DNA of 64,000 nt, from positions 219,972 to 283,971 of the forward strand of contig JALWWO010000019.1 in assembly GCA_027078745.1 (NCBI GenBank). Direction: 5' to 3'. Position numbers and translations under genes: made by a program. Below are positions 36,259 through 44,435 of the stretch, one piece after another. This DNA is from Chromatiaceae bacterium (GTDB lineage: Bacteria; Pseudomonadota; Gammaproteobacteria; Chromatiales; Chromatiaceae). Every line of letters starts with the position of its first letter. The first letter of the stretch is position 1. The notes below the pieces were generated by a model, which worked only from the letters and a program-made list of their open reading frames with translations, did not search any database and had not been told where the DNA came from.

Positions 36259-37305
36259 TCAAAAATCCAGCTCGGGCAGTTCGACAGCTTCCAACTGGGC
36301 GGCGATGCGCACCGCGCTTTGCCAGCGGGGATCCAGATGGAGCTGAGCGCGGTTCAAGGTACCGCGCCCATGCATCCGCAAGCAACGCAACTGTCTCGTG
36401 GGATTCTCTTCCGCGCCCAGGGCTTCCACCACCTGAACGGCAGCGGATCGCTGGTTGCAGACCAATAGCATATCGCAACCCGCGCTCAGGGCGGCCCGAG
36501 CACGCTCTGCATAGGTGCCCCCGACCGCCGCAGCCGCCATGCTCAGATCGTCGCTGAAGATCGCCCCCTGAAATTCCAGCTCCTGACGCAGGATCTCCCC
36601 CAGCCAGCGGGCGGAGAATCCGGCGGGCTTGGCATCCACCTGATCGTAGATCACATGGGCGGGCATGATGGCTTCTAACCCCCGCTGAATCAGACGGGCA
36701 AAGGGAATCAGATCCGCCCATTCCAAATCCACCAGGGGACGATGATCCACGGGCAAATCCTTGTGGGAATCCGCTCGCACGCCTCCATGCCCGGGAAAAT
36801 GCTTGCCCACGGAGGCCATGCCCGCCGATCGCGCACCCCGACACCAAGCAGCCGCAAGCTCGGTTACCAGCTCCGGTTGAGAAGCAAAGGCCCGATCTCC
36901 GATCACCTCGCTGATGCCCTGATCCAGATCCAACACCGGCGCGAAACTGAAATCCACGCCTAACGCCCGCAATTCCGCTGCCATGAGCCAGCCCAGGGCT
37001 TGGGCAGCTTGTTGCGCCTGCTTGGGATGGTGCTCTGCCAACTGTCCCAAGCGGCGGGGCGGCGGCAGGCGCGTGAAATCCTGGCGGAATCGCTGGACGC
37101 GCCCCCCCTCCTGATCCACGGCGATCAACAGAGGCGGGGTGCGCAGGGCGTGGATCTGGGTGCAGAGTTGGGCGAGCTGTTCCGCGTGTTCAAAATTTCT
37201 GCGAAACAAAATGACCCCGCCCACCGCAGGATGACGCAAGAGTTCCCGATCTTCTTCGCTGAGCGCCGTGCCCGCCAGATCGAGCATCACAGGCCCTAAG
37301 GACAT
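36259..37305 (-). CDS. nagZ: Beta-N-acetylhexosaminidase NagZ
   Basis: This 348-aa glycoside hydrolase family 3 enzyme removes GlcNAc from anhydromuropeptides during cell-wall recycling. It shows LLIAVDQEGGRVQRF, GKHFPGHGGVRADSHKDLP (catalytic loop with His) and the nucleophile region IFSDDLSMAAA. The ATG at 37305 is set by the family start MSLGPVMLDLAG. It overlaps the transpeptidase-like gene by 10 bp, forming a small cell-wall cluster. Confidence 0.95.
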   Translation of the reverse strand: MSLGPVMLDLAGTALSEEDRELLRHPAVGGVILFRRNFEHAEQLAQLCTQIHALRTPPLLIAVDQEGGRVQRFRQDFTRLPPPRRLGQLAEHHPKQAQQAAQALGWLMAAELRALGVDFSFAPVLDLDQGISEVIGDRAFASQPELVTELAAAWCRGARSAGMASVGKHFPGHGGVRADSHKDLPVDHRPLVDLEWADLIPFARLIQRGLEAIMPAHVIYDQVDAKPAGFSARWLGEILRQELEFQGAIFSDDLSMAAAAVGGTYAERARAALSAGCDMLLVCNQRSAAVQVVEALGAEENPTRQLRCLRMHGRGTLNRAQLHLDPRWQSAVRIAAQLEAVELPELDF

Positions 37306-37805
37306 GGGGGATGGTCTCCTGATTCGCGGATTTCCACCAGGATGCCCGAAGGGATCCGGTCGAACAACGCTACGATCGCCTCGTTGCGCATCCGAATGCA
37401 ACCGTGGGAACGGGGGATGCCCATAGGTTCTGTATCCGGGCAGCCATGGATATAGATATAGCGCCGCAGGGTGTCCACTTCCCCCCCGCGGTTTCGTCCG
37501 GGCTCTAAACCGCTGAGCCAAAGGATGCGGGAGAGGATCCAATCCCGTTGGGGGAATTTCTCGGCGAGCGCAGGGCTATACAACTCTCCCGTAGGTCGCC
37601 GCCCTACGAAGACCGTGCCCACCGGACAGCCAGCACCGATCTTCAGGCGCACCCGAAACCGACCGCGGGGTGTACAACCGCTGCCCTGCCGCTCTCCTGG
37701 GCCGTTGGCAGCGGTGGATACGGGGGCTTGAAAGCAGATGCGGCCTGATTCCCACAGGCTCAGCAACTGTCGGTCAAGCTGGATCAGAAGGCATGCGGAG
37801 GTCAC
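37296..37805 (-). CDS. L,D-transpeptidase (YkuD) family protein
   Basis: This 169-aa single-domain YkuD protein has the signature YIHGCPDTEPMGIPRSHGCIRM, with the catalytic His-Gly-Cys in SHGCIRM. It lacks a recognisable signal peptide, so either it acts in the cytoplasm or the start is mis-set. Short signal-less homologs are known next to nagZ in gammaproteobacteria, and some cytoplasmic members trim muropeptides. The start is GTG 37805. Confidence 0.88.
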   Translation of the reverse strand: MTSACLLIQLDRQLLSLWESGRICFQAPVSTAANGPGERQGSGCTPRGRFRVRLKIGAGCPVGTVFVGRRPTGELYSPALAEKFPQRDWILSRILWLSGLEPGRNRGGEVDTLRRYIYIHGCPDTEPMGIPRSHGCIRMRNEAIVALFDRIPSGILVEIRESGDHPPCP

Positions 37806-38089
37806 TTTTGCGCGTTCATGCTAAACGATTGAATTCTGCTTAAACTTAAAAATGCTTTGCTGAACTCACATCGAGATAAAAATTATCCTTCGTACCGTCC
37901 GAACATGGTAACCGCGCCCTTAATCACAGCTCTAGCCGGACTTCGAATTAAAAGGGAAGGGCTCCGATTGCTCGGAACGGATCTGATTGCCTACGTGAAC
38001 TATAAGACGCATTGCCCCCCCGATTTGATGCGGGGAAATGCTGCTCTGCACGGATGGGTTCCCGCCCCGCTCAGAAGCGGAGATGTTTA

Positions 38090-38380
38090 TTATTCTGGTG
38101 GGCGAATTTCCGCCGCCTGGGGTTCGTGCTCTACCGGAGGCAGAATAACTACTGTATTAGTTCTGTGATAGGGATAGGCATAAGGACCCCCCCAGCCATA
38201 GGGCCCATACCAGTCGTAAGGCCCATAGCCATACCAGTGGTCCCAGTCGTCATCATCGTCGAAGCACCACTCAAAAGGATTCATTATATGAAAAAGTCCC
38301 CTCGCCTGTGCGGGAGTATTCGCCGCCAGTCCGCCGAGTGCGAGCATTCCGCTCAGAATCGGAATGAGAAAATTTTTCAT
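38090..38380 (-). CDS. Small secreted Gly/Tyr/Pro-rich protein, sulfur-globule-protein-like
   Basis: This 96-aa protein has a signal peptide (cleavage near NTPAQA-RG). The mature part begins GLFHIMNPFEW, has one Cys and an acidic run (CFDDDDDWD), then repeats of Tyr-Gly-Pro-Tyr type (WYGYGPYDWYGPYGWGG). Such sequences are typical of the structural envelope proteins of periplasmic sulfur globules in purple sulfur bacteria. A promoter with a perfect TATAAT lies upstream, and GAGGA precedes the ATG. It differs from the second globule-type protein at 53.4 kb in its acidic block. Homology by composition alone is weak. Confidence 0.68.
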   Translation of the reverse strand: MKNFLIPILSGMLALGGLAANTPAQARGLFHIMNPFEWCFDDDDDWDHWYGYGPYDWYGPYGWGGPYAYPYHRTNTVVILPPVEHEPQAAEIRPPE

Positions 38381-38415
38381 GGCTGCGATCCTCAAGATCA
38401 ATGGTTTATTGAAAT

Positions 38416-38443
38416 ATTATAAATTCCTAATCCAGTTCTTCAA
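38416..38443 (-). promoter_or_regulatory. Candidate sigma-70 promoter of the first globule-type protein
   Basis: On the minus strand TTGAAG (plus 38438-38443) is followed by a 16-bp spacer and TATAAT (plus 38416-38421, full consensus). The start codon is about 36 bp downstream of the -10. The same AT-rich gap must also serve the divergent kinase gene. Confidence 0.6.
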
Positions 38444-38514
38444 CCGATCCCCCAAGCGCGATCTCCAGGAGGAGAATGCTTTATGCTTGAGGATACAAGC
38501 ATCATCGACCCACT

Positions 38515-41370
38515 ATGGCTATGGACGCGTTGGAATCTGGACTGCAAGCCTTTTTGCGCAAAGAATGGAATTTAGCAACCCTGTTAGCCCAGATCGACCG
38601 AGAACTGAGGGAAGATCCCAGCAAGGCTCTGGCATTGCACGATCGCATCCGCGCGCTTCACCAACAGGAAAAACTAGATCCCCAAGCAGTCGCCGCCCTC
38701 AAGGCGCAGATCGACCGCGCCCTTTCCCTGAAAGAAAGTTCCTCCGAAGGTCTGGAAACCTTCCGAATTGCCCCGTCCGAGGGGGAAGCCTTGGGAAAAA
38801 CCCAGCTCGCACCGCCACCCCCAGGAACTTTCGGGGCCAATGCCAGCGGCCCATCTATTGAATCGGTGCCGAGTGCCCAGGCCTTTTGGTCTCACCCGCA
38901 GAATTCCGCCGGCCACTCATTCTATCCGCCCGATCCCAGCGAACCGCAGGTGGGTCAGTGCATCAAGGATCGCTTTGAGCTCTTGGAAGTGCTGGGACGA
39001 GGGGGCATGAGCGTGGTCTTTCGGGCCTTGGATCGGCGCAAGGTGGAGGCTTCTGACCGCAATCCCTATGTAGCCCTCAAGCTGCTGAATGCCCAGTTCA
39101 GACACCATCCCGAGTCCCTCAAAACCCTGCAACGAGAAGCCCGCAAAGTCCAACAGCTCCGTCATCCCAACATCATCAGCATCTACGATTTCGACAAGGA
39201 CGAGCGGGGAAACTATTTCCTCACCATGGAAGTGCTGTCCGGTCTTCCCTTGGATGAGGTCATCCGGCGGCGGCGAAAGCAGGGGGGCATGGCACCGGAA
39301 GAAGCCTATGGGCTCATCGAACAGATGGGCAGCGCCCTGGCCGCTGCTCACCGCCAACAGATCGTCCATTCGGATTTCAAGCCGAGCAATGTGTTTCTCA
39401 CCCAGGACGGCACCATCAAAGTCTTCGACTTTGGCATCGCACGGGCAGCCCGTCCGGCGCCTGGCGAAGCACAGGAAATCACCCAGTTCGATGCAGGCAT
39501 ACTGGGTGCCTTGACCCCCCTGTATGCCAGTCCGGAGATGCTCACGGGCTTAGAACCCGATCCACGGGACGATGTGTATGCGCTGGCGGTGGTCGCCTAT
39601 GAACTGCTCACCGGCCGCCGGCCTTTCGGCAAGCGCAACGCCTTGCAGGCTTTTTCAGAAGGCGTCCAGCCCGAACGCATCCAGGCGCTCAGCCACCGGC
39701 AATGGAAAGGGCTAAAACGAGCACTGCACTTTGAGCGAAGACGGCGCACCCCGCGCGTGGAAGATCTGTTGGACGATCTGCGGATACGCCGCACGGCCTT
39801 GCCGAAATATGGGATAGCTGCCGCCCTATTTTTGTTGGTGCTGCTCGGGCTTTGGCAATGGGCATTGCATCCTTTCCTCGATCAACGAAGAGGGGAACAG
39901 CTTTTCCAGGAGGCGGCAGTGGTTCCCCTGTCGCAGCTGCCCCTTTTGGTAGAGGCGATGGAATCCGTCCCCCAGGCCTTTCATCAGCCCATCCAAGCGC
40001 GGATCACGGGCCGCCTGTTGGAGAGCCTCCACGAGGGTACGCCCGTACAAGTCCAACAGGCCTTACAAACCCTGCAGGCCCTGCCGCAGCCGGTACAAGC
40101 TCCCGTCTACGCGGGTTTGCAAGCGATCCTGATCAAAGATCTTCTCGATCCAGAGAAACCCCCACCCACTACCTTGCTCGAACAACTGCCCACATCGGTG
40201 AGCACTACGGTCTTTTCCCAGGTACAAACTCAACTCCTAGCCGGGGTCCAGAGAGCAGAACCCGCGGAAGTGAGAAAATTCATCGCGCTCGCCGATCGGT
40301 TACCCCCTGAACAACAGCGCGCTTTCTTTCAGCAGGCCCAGGAAGCGATCTTGAACGCCTGGGATGAAGATATCCGACAGGCCTTTTCCCCGGAAGCCGC
40401 GCACTATGATTTCCCCAAAGCCCTGGCGATCCTAGCGCAAGCCCAACAACGCTATCCAGAGAACCAACGCTTGAAAGCGCAACGGATCACCCTGGAAAAG
40501 CGCCGGAGCGCTGCTTGGCAGCGCTTGAACGAGGCCTTAAATCGGCTGCTGTTCACTGATTTGCAGGGGAAAGCCGGGGATTTGCGCGTCGCCCAGGTTC
40601 TCAGTCAGTTGCAGCAATTAGATCCTCAGGCCTTTCCCAAACTCGCCCCCCAGGTCGTACCCTGGTATCTGGCCCAGATTGCGCGACGCCACCGCCAGGG
40701 ACAGGAGGCAGAAGCGCAGGTCCTGCGGAAAAGTCTAGCGAGATTCTTTCCAGATACGACATCAATGCCCCTGCCCATCACATCCATGCCCCCCCTGTCC
40801 CATGAAGCGGGGGGCATGAGCCGTTGGATGTCGATGCCTGGTATAGAAGCACCGCCCGGACTAGCTGAACCCTATTCACAGCAAGGGACCCAGACAGCCG
40901 AGGAGCTGTCTGCTCCTGGGGGGGAACCAGAATTGCCGCGTTTTCCTGGTGCATTTGGCCTGCTGGCAAAGGCTCGAGAAACGGCCCGCCGTATGCAGGA
41001 ACAGACCACAAAGCCTGAAGAATCCCCAGCGCCCGCCCCAGAAAATCATGCCCCCGCTCAGTCCTTCGCCGATCTCGCTTGGGCCCGCATCCGAAACACG
41101 GTGGATCCGGTTGCACTGCAAACCTTTGTGCAGCAATTTCCTGATCTAGCTCTTCGGGAGCGGGCGGAAAAACGGCTGGCTCTGTTGCAGCGATGGGCCC
41201 GCATTCGGGATTCCGAAGATCCAGAAATCCTAGAAGCCTTTATTCAGGCACATCCGGAAGAATCCGCGCTCATCGCTTTGGCAAGGAAGCGCTTGGAAGC
41301 CCTTCGAAGCGCCCCGATGGCTGAAACCGCAGCCCCTGCAGCTGCCGAGGATGGCCCAGAAACTCCCTGA
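38515..41370 (+). CDS. Membrane-anchored Hanks-type Ser/Thr protein kinase
   Basis: This 951-aa protein has an N-terminal helical region (1-70), a linker, a kinase domain (about 150-425), a membrane segment (about 431-452) and a long C-terminal region. Kinase motifs are the Gly loop GRGGMSVVF, VALKLL (ATP Lys), HSDFKPSNVFL (catalytic loop with Asp; the HRD Arg is Ser), DFGIARA and YASPEML. Near the C-terminus are two copies (about 848-885 and 886-925) of a W-x-x-I-x-x-x-x-D-P repeat (WARIRNTVDP, WARIRDSEDP). A strong GGAGGAG at 38469-38475 precedes a different short frame (ATG 38483), so the kinase start is not well supported; ATG 38515 or 38521 is used. Confidence 0.9.
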   Translation: MAMDALESGLQAFLRKEWNLATLLAQIDRELREDPSKALALHDRIRALHQQEKLDPQAVAALKAQIDRALSLKESSSEGLETFRIAPSEGEALGKTQLAPPPPGTFGANASGPSIESVPSAQAFWSHPQNSAGHSFYPPDPSEPQVGQCIKDRFELLEVLGRGGMSVVFRALDRRKVEASDRNPYVALKLLNAQFRHHPESLKTLQREARKVQQLRHPNIISIYDFDKDERGNYFLTMEVLSGLPLDEVIRRRRKQGGMAPEEAYGLIEQMGSALAAAHRQQIVHSDFKPSNVFLTQDGTIKVFDFGIARAARPAPGEAQEITQFDAGILGALTPLYASPEMLTGLEPDPRDDVYALAVVAYELLTGRRPFGKRNALQAFSEGVQPERIQALSHRQWKGLKRALHFERRRRTPRVEDLLDDLRIRRTALPKYGIAAALFLLVLLGLWQWALHPFLDQRRGEQLFQEAAVVPLSQLPLLVEAMESVPQAFHQPIQARITGRLLESLHEGTPVQVQQALQTLQALPQPVQAPVYAGLQAILIKDLLDPEKPPPTTLLEQLPTSVSTTVFSQVQTQLLAGVQRAEPAEVRKFIALADRLPPEQQRAFFQQAQEAILNAWDEDIRQAFSPEAAHYDFPKALAILAQAQQRYPENQRLKAQRITLEKRRSAAWQRLNEALNRLLFTDLQGKAGDLRVAQVLSQLQQLDPQAFPKLAPQVVPWYLAQIARRHRQGQEAEAQVLRKSLARFFPDTTSMPLPITSMPPLSHEAGGMSRWMSMPGIEAPPGLAEPYSQQGTQTAEELSAPGGEPELPRFPGAFGLLAKARETARRMQEQTTKPEESPAPAPENHAPAQSFADLAWARIRNTVDPVALQTFVQQFPDLALRERAEKRLALLQRWARIRDSEDPEILEAFIQAHPEESALIALARKRLEALRSAPMAETAAPAAAEDGPETP

Positions 41371-41385
41371 GCAGGAACAATTTTC

Positions 41386-41806
41386 TTGTCCATGGTCCAA
41401 CGGGCCCTCAAGGAATTGGGCTATCACCCGGGTGCAGTGGATAGAAAATCAAGGCCAGCTACCCGCCGCGCCATCAAGGCTTTTCAGAAAGCCCAGGGAG
41501 CGGAGGAGACCGGGACACTGTCCGACCGCCAACGGGTCGCCTTGATTCAACAGGCAGCGGAGGCAGGTTTTCCCAAAAGTCAGAACCGCTTGGGCCAACT
41601 GTTCGCCGAAGGCATCAGTCTGCCCAAGGATGGGCAGCAAGCCCTGTATTGGTTCCAGTCAGATTGGAGCAGGGGAACCCCGATGCAGCCTATCGGGGGG
41701 GCTGTATCAAGGCCGAGGCGTGGAGAAATCTTTGGAGAAGGCCCGTCAGTATTTCCAGCTGGCCCAAGAGGTTGGTCATCTTCAAGCTAAGCGTTCGCTG
41801 ATCTGA
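41386..41806 (+). pseudogene. Peptidoglycan-binding/Sel1-repeat protein gene with two frameshifts
   Basis: The frame from TTG 41386 (or ATG 41392) encodes a PG_binding_1-like domain (VQRALKELGYHPGAVDRKS, then TRRAIKAFQKAQG) and a Sel1 repeat (NRLGQLFAEGISL...GQQALYWFQ). After about 41658 the family-like sequence moves to another frame (LEQGNPDAAYR, about 41667-41696). After a run of seven G (41695-41701) it moves again (LYQGRGVEKSLEKARQYFQ, about 41702-41758) and ends at TGA 41804-41806. Without the shifts it would be a protein of about 140 aa. Sequencing error is as likely as decay. It follows the kinase by 15 bp, probably in one operon. Confidence 0.75.
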
Positions 41807-41877
41807 AGGGGTCCTGAGATCGCTTTTTCTTTTGTGGCAGCGGGCCAAACGAAAATGTTTGTGCTTGAATCTATGTA

Positions 41878-41896
41878 TGAGAATCATTATCATTCG
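41878..41896 (+). promoter_or_regulatory. Fur box
   Basis: TGAGAATCATTATCATTCG matches the 19-bp Fur consensus GATAATGATAATCATTATC in its inverted-repeat form, with the core AATCATTATCATT intact. It lies 27 bp upstream of the porin start, so iron-loaded Fur should repress this operon. Confidence 0.88.
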
Positions 41897-41922
41897 CACT
41901 CCGTTTTGTGTTGGAGGTGTAG

Positions 41923-43149
41923 ATGTTACCGCGTTCGATGGTTCTTTCCGTTCTGTTCCTGATGCCTGCGCTGGCCACCGCCGAGCCTTCTACGGAAGCG
42001 CTTTGGGCTTTGGTAAAAAAACAGCAGGCCCAGATCGAAGCCTTGCAAAAACGCCTGGCAGCTACGGAAAAACGGCTGGAACAGACCGATCAACAGGTAG
42101 CTGAAGCGGATGAAAAGATCGAAGCGACGGTTGCCAGCTTAGAGGAACAGGACGCGGGCGCTTCCCCCGGCTTGGGAAAATTCCATTTCGGCAGCTATGG
42201 TTCCCTGCACTATAACCATCTCGATGACAAGCAGGAGATCGACCTACACCGCTTTGTGCTGAACTTTGGCTACGACTTCACGGAAGAAATCCGCTTTTAC
42301 TCTGAATTGGAACTGGAACACGCTTTTGCAGCCGATGGGGAGAACGGCGAAGTAGAACTCGAACAAGCGTACATCGACTTTGATCTCAGTCCCCAGCACA
42401 CGGCTCGGGGCGGCCTGTTCCTGATGCCCGTCGGCATCCTGAATCCCACCCACGAACCCACCACCTTCTTCGGCGTCGAGCGCAACCAGGTGGAAACCCA
42501 ACTCATCCCCACCACCTGGTGGGAAGGGGGTGCCGCGCTCTACGGAGACTTCGGGGAGGGATGGCATTATGAAATCGATCTGCACAGCGGATTCGAGATG
42601 CCCACCCAAGGACCCAATGCCTATCTCCCCCGCAAGGGTCGCCAAAACGTTTCGGAAGCAAATGCAAAACGCCCTGCGTTTACGGGTTCTCTCATTTGGC
42701 GGGGCTATCCTGGCCTGGAAATCGGAGGGGCGCTTCAATATCAAACCGATGTCACCCAGGGGCAGGAAGAGAATCAGGCTTTTCTGGGAGAAGTCCATGC
42801 CGTGCTGCGCCGCGGGCCCATCGGTCTGAAGGCCCTTTTTGCCCAGTGGAATATCAATGGTGATCGACCTAAGGCTATCGGCCGCGATCGGCAATACGGC
42901 TGGTATGTGGAACCCGCTTGGTATCTGTTCGATGACAAAGTCGGTTTATTCGCCCGCTATGAGGCCTGGGACAACCGAGCCGGCAGCACCCGAGATCCGG
43001 ACTATCCCGGGCTGAAGAAACAATGGACGGCTGGCATCAATTATTGGCCCATTCCCGAAGTCGTTCTCAAGGCGGATTATCAGTGGCAAAGCGGAGATGC
43101 AGACCAAAATGGCTTCAATCTGGGGATCGGTTACAGCTTTTCATTCTAG
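41923..43149 (+). CDS. Outer-membrane porin-like beta-barrel protein, Fur-controlled
   Basis: This 408-aa protein has a signal peptide (ending ALATA), a coiled coil (about 25-75, KKQQAQIEALQKRLAATEKR) and a beta-barrel of alternating aromatic strands ending GIGYSFSF with a terminal Phe. The layout resembles OprO/OprP-type or short-coil porins. There is no TonB box or plug domain, so it is not a TonB-dependent receptor. GGAGG precedes the ATG. It is the first of three genes under a Fur box, suggesting a role in iron supply. The substrate is unknown. Confidence 0.85.
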   Translation: MLPRSMVLSVLFLMPALATAEPSTEALWALVKKQQAQIEALQKRLAATEKRLEQTDQQVAEADEKIEATVASLEEQDAGASPGLGKFHFGSYGSLHYNHLDDKQEIDLHRFVLNFGYDFTEEIRFYSELELEHAFAADGENGEVELEQAYIDFDLSPQHTARGGLFLMPVGILNPTHEPTTFFGVERNQVETQLIPTTWWEGGAALYGDFGEGWHYEIDLHSGFEMPTQGPNAYLPRKGRQNVSEANAKRPAFTGSLIWRGYPGLEIGGALQYQTDVTQGQEENQAFLGEVHAVLRRGPIGLKALFAQWNINGDRPKAIGRDRQYGWYVEPAWYLFDDKVGLFARYEAWDNRAGSTRDPDYPGLKKQWTAGINYWPIPEVVLKADYQWQSGDADQNGFNLGIGYSFSF

Positions 43150-43156
43150 AACGGAG

Positions 43157-43693
43157 ATGCGGCGATGCGGGCTCCTCTGCCTGACGCTCGCAGCGGTCGC
43201 TGCGATCAGTGTTCAGGCGCGGGCCGATAGCACTTCGGAAAGCAGCCAAGCTTTTTTGACAGCCGCCTTTCCGAACGGTGTGCCAAAACCCAAGGTGATC
43301 TGGTACAGCGGTGCCCTGGGGAAGGAAGCCGCGTCGATCCTCGGACACCGGCCCAGGGCCTTGCGGCAGCGCTATTGGCTGGACGCCTCCACAGGGCGCA
43401 GCGCTTGGATCCTGGACGAGGTGGGCAAGGAACGGCCCATCACCTTCGGCATTCTCATCGAGCACAACCGCATCGCACGGTTGCGGGTGTTGCGCTTTCG
43501 GGAATCCCGTGGGGGCGAGATCCAATTCCCCTTCTTCACCGCCCAATTCCATCAAGCCCGCTTGCAGGGGAAACAGCTCGACCGAACCATCGATGGAATC
43601 TCCGGCGCCACTCTGTCGGTGCGCGCTGCGAAGAAGGTCGCTCGCTTGGCCCTCTTTTTACATCGAGCCGTGATTGATCATGAAGATCCGTAA
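43157..43693 (+). CDS. Periplasmic FMN-binding domain protein
   Basis: This 178-aa protein has a signal peptide (ending QARA). Its single FMN-binding domain carries the flavinylation motif DGISGATLS; Thr152 would carry FMN through a phosphoester bond made by ApbE. Related domains occur in RnfG/NqrC and in periplasmic electron-transfer proteins. No apbE is in the window. The gene lies 7 bp after the porin and overlaps the PepSY gene by 14 bp. A redox role, perhaps reduction of ferric iron or chelates, is inferred. Confidence 0.82.
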   Translation: MRRCGLLCLTLAAVAAISVQARADSTSESSQAFLTAAFPNGVPKPKVIWYSGALGKEAASILGHRPRALRQRYWLDASTGRSAWILDEVGKERPITFGILIEHNRIARLRVLRFRESRGGEIQFPFFTAQFHQARLQGKQLDRTIDGISGATLSVRAAKKVARLALFLHRAVIDHEDP

Positions 43694-44435
43694 AGCACAC
43701 CGGTTCGCAGGACTCATCGGGCTGTTCCTATTCGCCGGGCTCGCCTTGACTGGCATTCTGTTGAACCACAGCGACCGGCTCGGCTTAGCCCATAGGCATG
43801 TGCAACAACCCTGGCTGCTGCGACTGTATGGAATACAGTCATCGCCCATTCGTCAGGGATTCCGAGCGGGCGATCACTGGCTTGTGGAAGCGGATGCGCA
43901 ATGGTATCTGGATGGGAAAGCGCTGGAGGGAACTGAGGCGCTGGTCGGCGCCGTGGCCGTGCAAGGGATGATCCTAGCGGCCACAACAGAGCAATTGCGG
44001 CTTTTTCTACCGGATGGAACCCTGGTGGAACAGTTCGAAGCGCCCATGCAACCCCTGGAAAAGATCGGTATCACCCCAGCGGGTCAAGCGGTGGTGCGCG
44101 GCGCTTCTGGCGATCGGATCGCAGATGAGAACCTGATGGGCTGGCAGTCCTACGCAGGCAACGCCGTTTGGAGCCGTTTGCAAGCCCTGCCCGTCGAACT
44201 CGCTGAGGAACTGAGCGAACGTCATCAGGGTTTAGGCCCCACTTGGGAACGGGTCCTGCTCGATCTGCACAGCGGTCGGCTGTTCGGCCGCTATGGATGG
44301 TTGCTCAGCGACCTGGCAGCGATCTTGATGCTCGTGCTGGTAGCCTCTGGTCTCTGGAGCTTCCGCCAGAGACGCCGAGATCCAGAGACGCCGAGATCGC
44401 CCTATCCCCCATCTGGGGGATGGCTCAGGCCTTGA
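43680..44435 (+). CDS. PepSY-type inner-membrane protein
   Basis: This 251-aa protein has membrane segments near residues 10-31 and 211-233, joined by a periplasmic region of about 180 residues. Histidines flank the membrane parts ([35 protein letters not shown]) as in PepSY-TM proteins, some of which are heme-dependent ferric or flavin reductases. ATG 43680 is preferred over an upstream TTG. It overlaps the FMN-binding gene by 14 bp and gatB by 11 bp at its 3' end. Electron delivery to the periplasmic flavoprotein is the likely role. Confidence 0.78.
   Translation: MKIRKAHRFAGLIGLFLFAGLALTGILLNHSDRLGLAHRHVQQPWLLRLYGIQSSPIRQGFRAGDHWLVEADAQWYLDGKALEGTEALVGAVAVQGMILAATTEQLRLFLPDGTLVEQFEAPMQPLEKIGITPAGQAVVRGASGDRIADENLMGWQSYAGNAVWSRLQALPVELAEELSERHQGLGPTWERVLLDLHSGRLFGRYGWLLSDLAAILMLVLVASGLWSFRQRRRDPETPRSPYPPSGGWLRP

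Noticed and set aside
37857-38168. 103-codon plus-strand frame in the gap beside the first globule-type gene
   Set aside because: It runs antisense into the secreted-protein gene, has no ribosome site and shows no recognisable motif.
38476-38575. Short frame from ATG 38483 with a strong ribosome site before the kinase
   Set aside because: Its sequence is the frame-shifted shadow of the kinase N-terminus; it is mentioned only as a doubt about the kinase start.
44365-44396. 16-bp direct repeat (CAGAGACGCCGAGATC twice) at the end of the PepSY gene
   Set aside because: It is a short in-frame-tail duplication with no sign of function.
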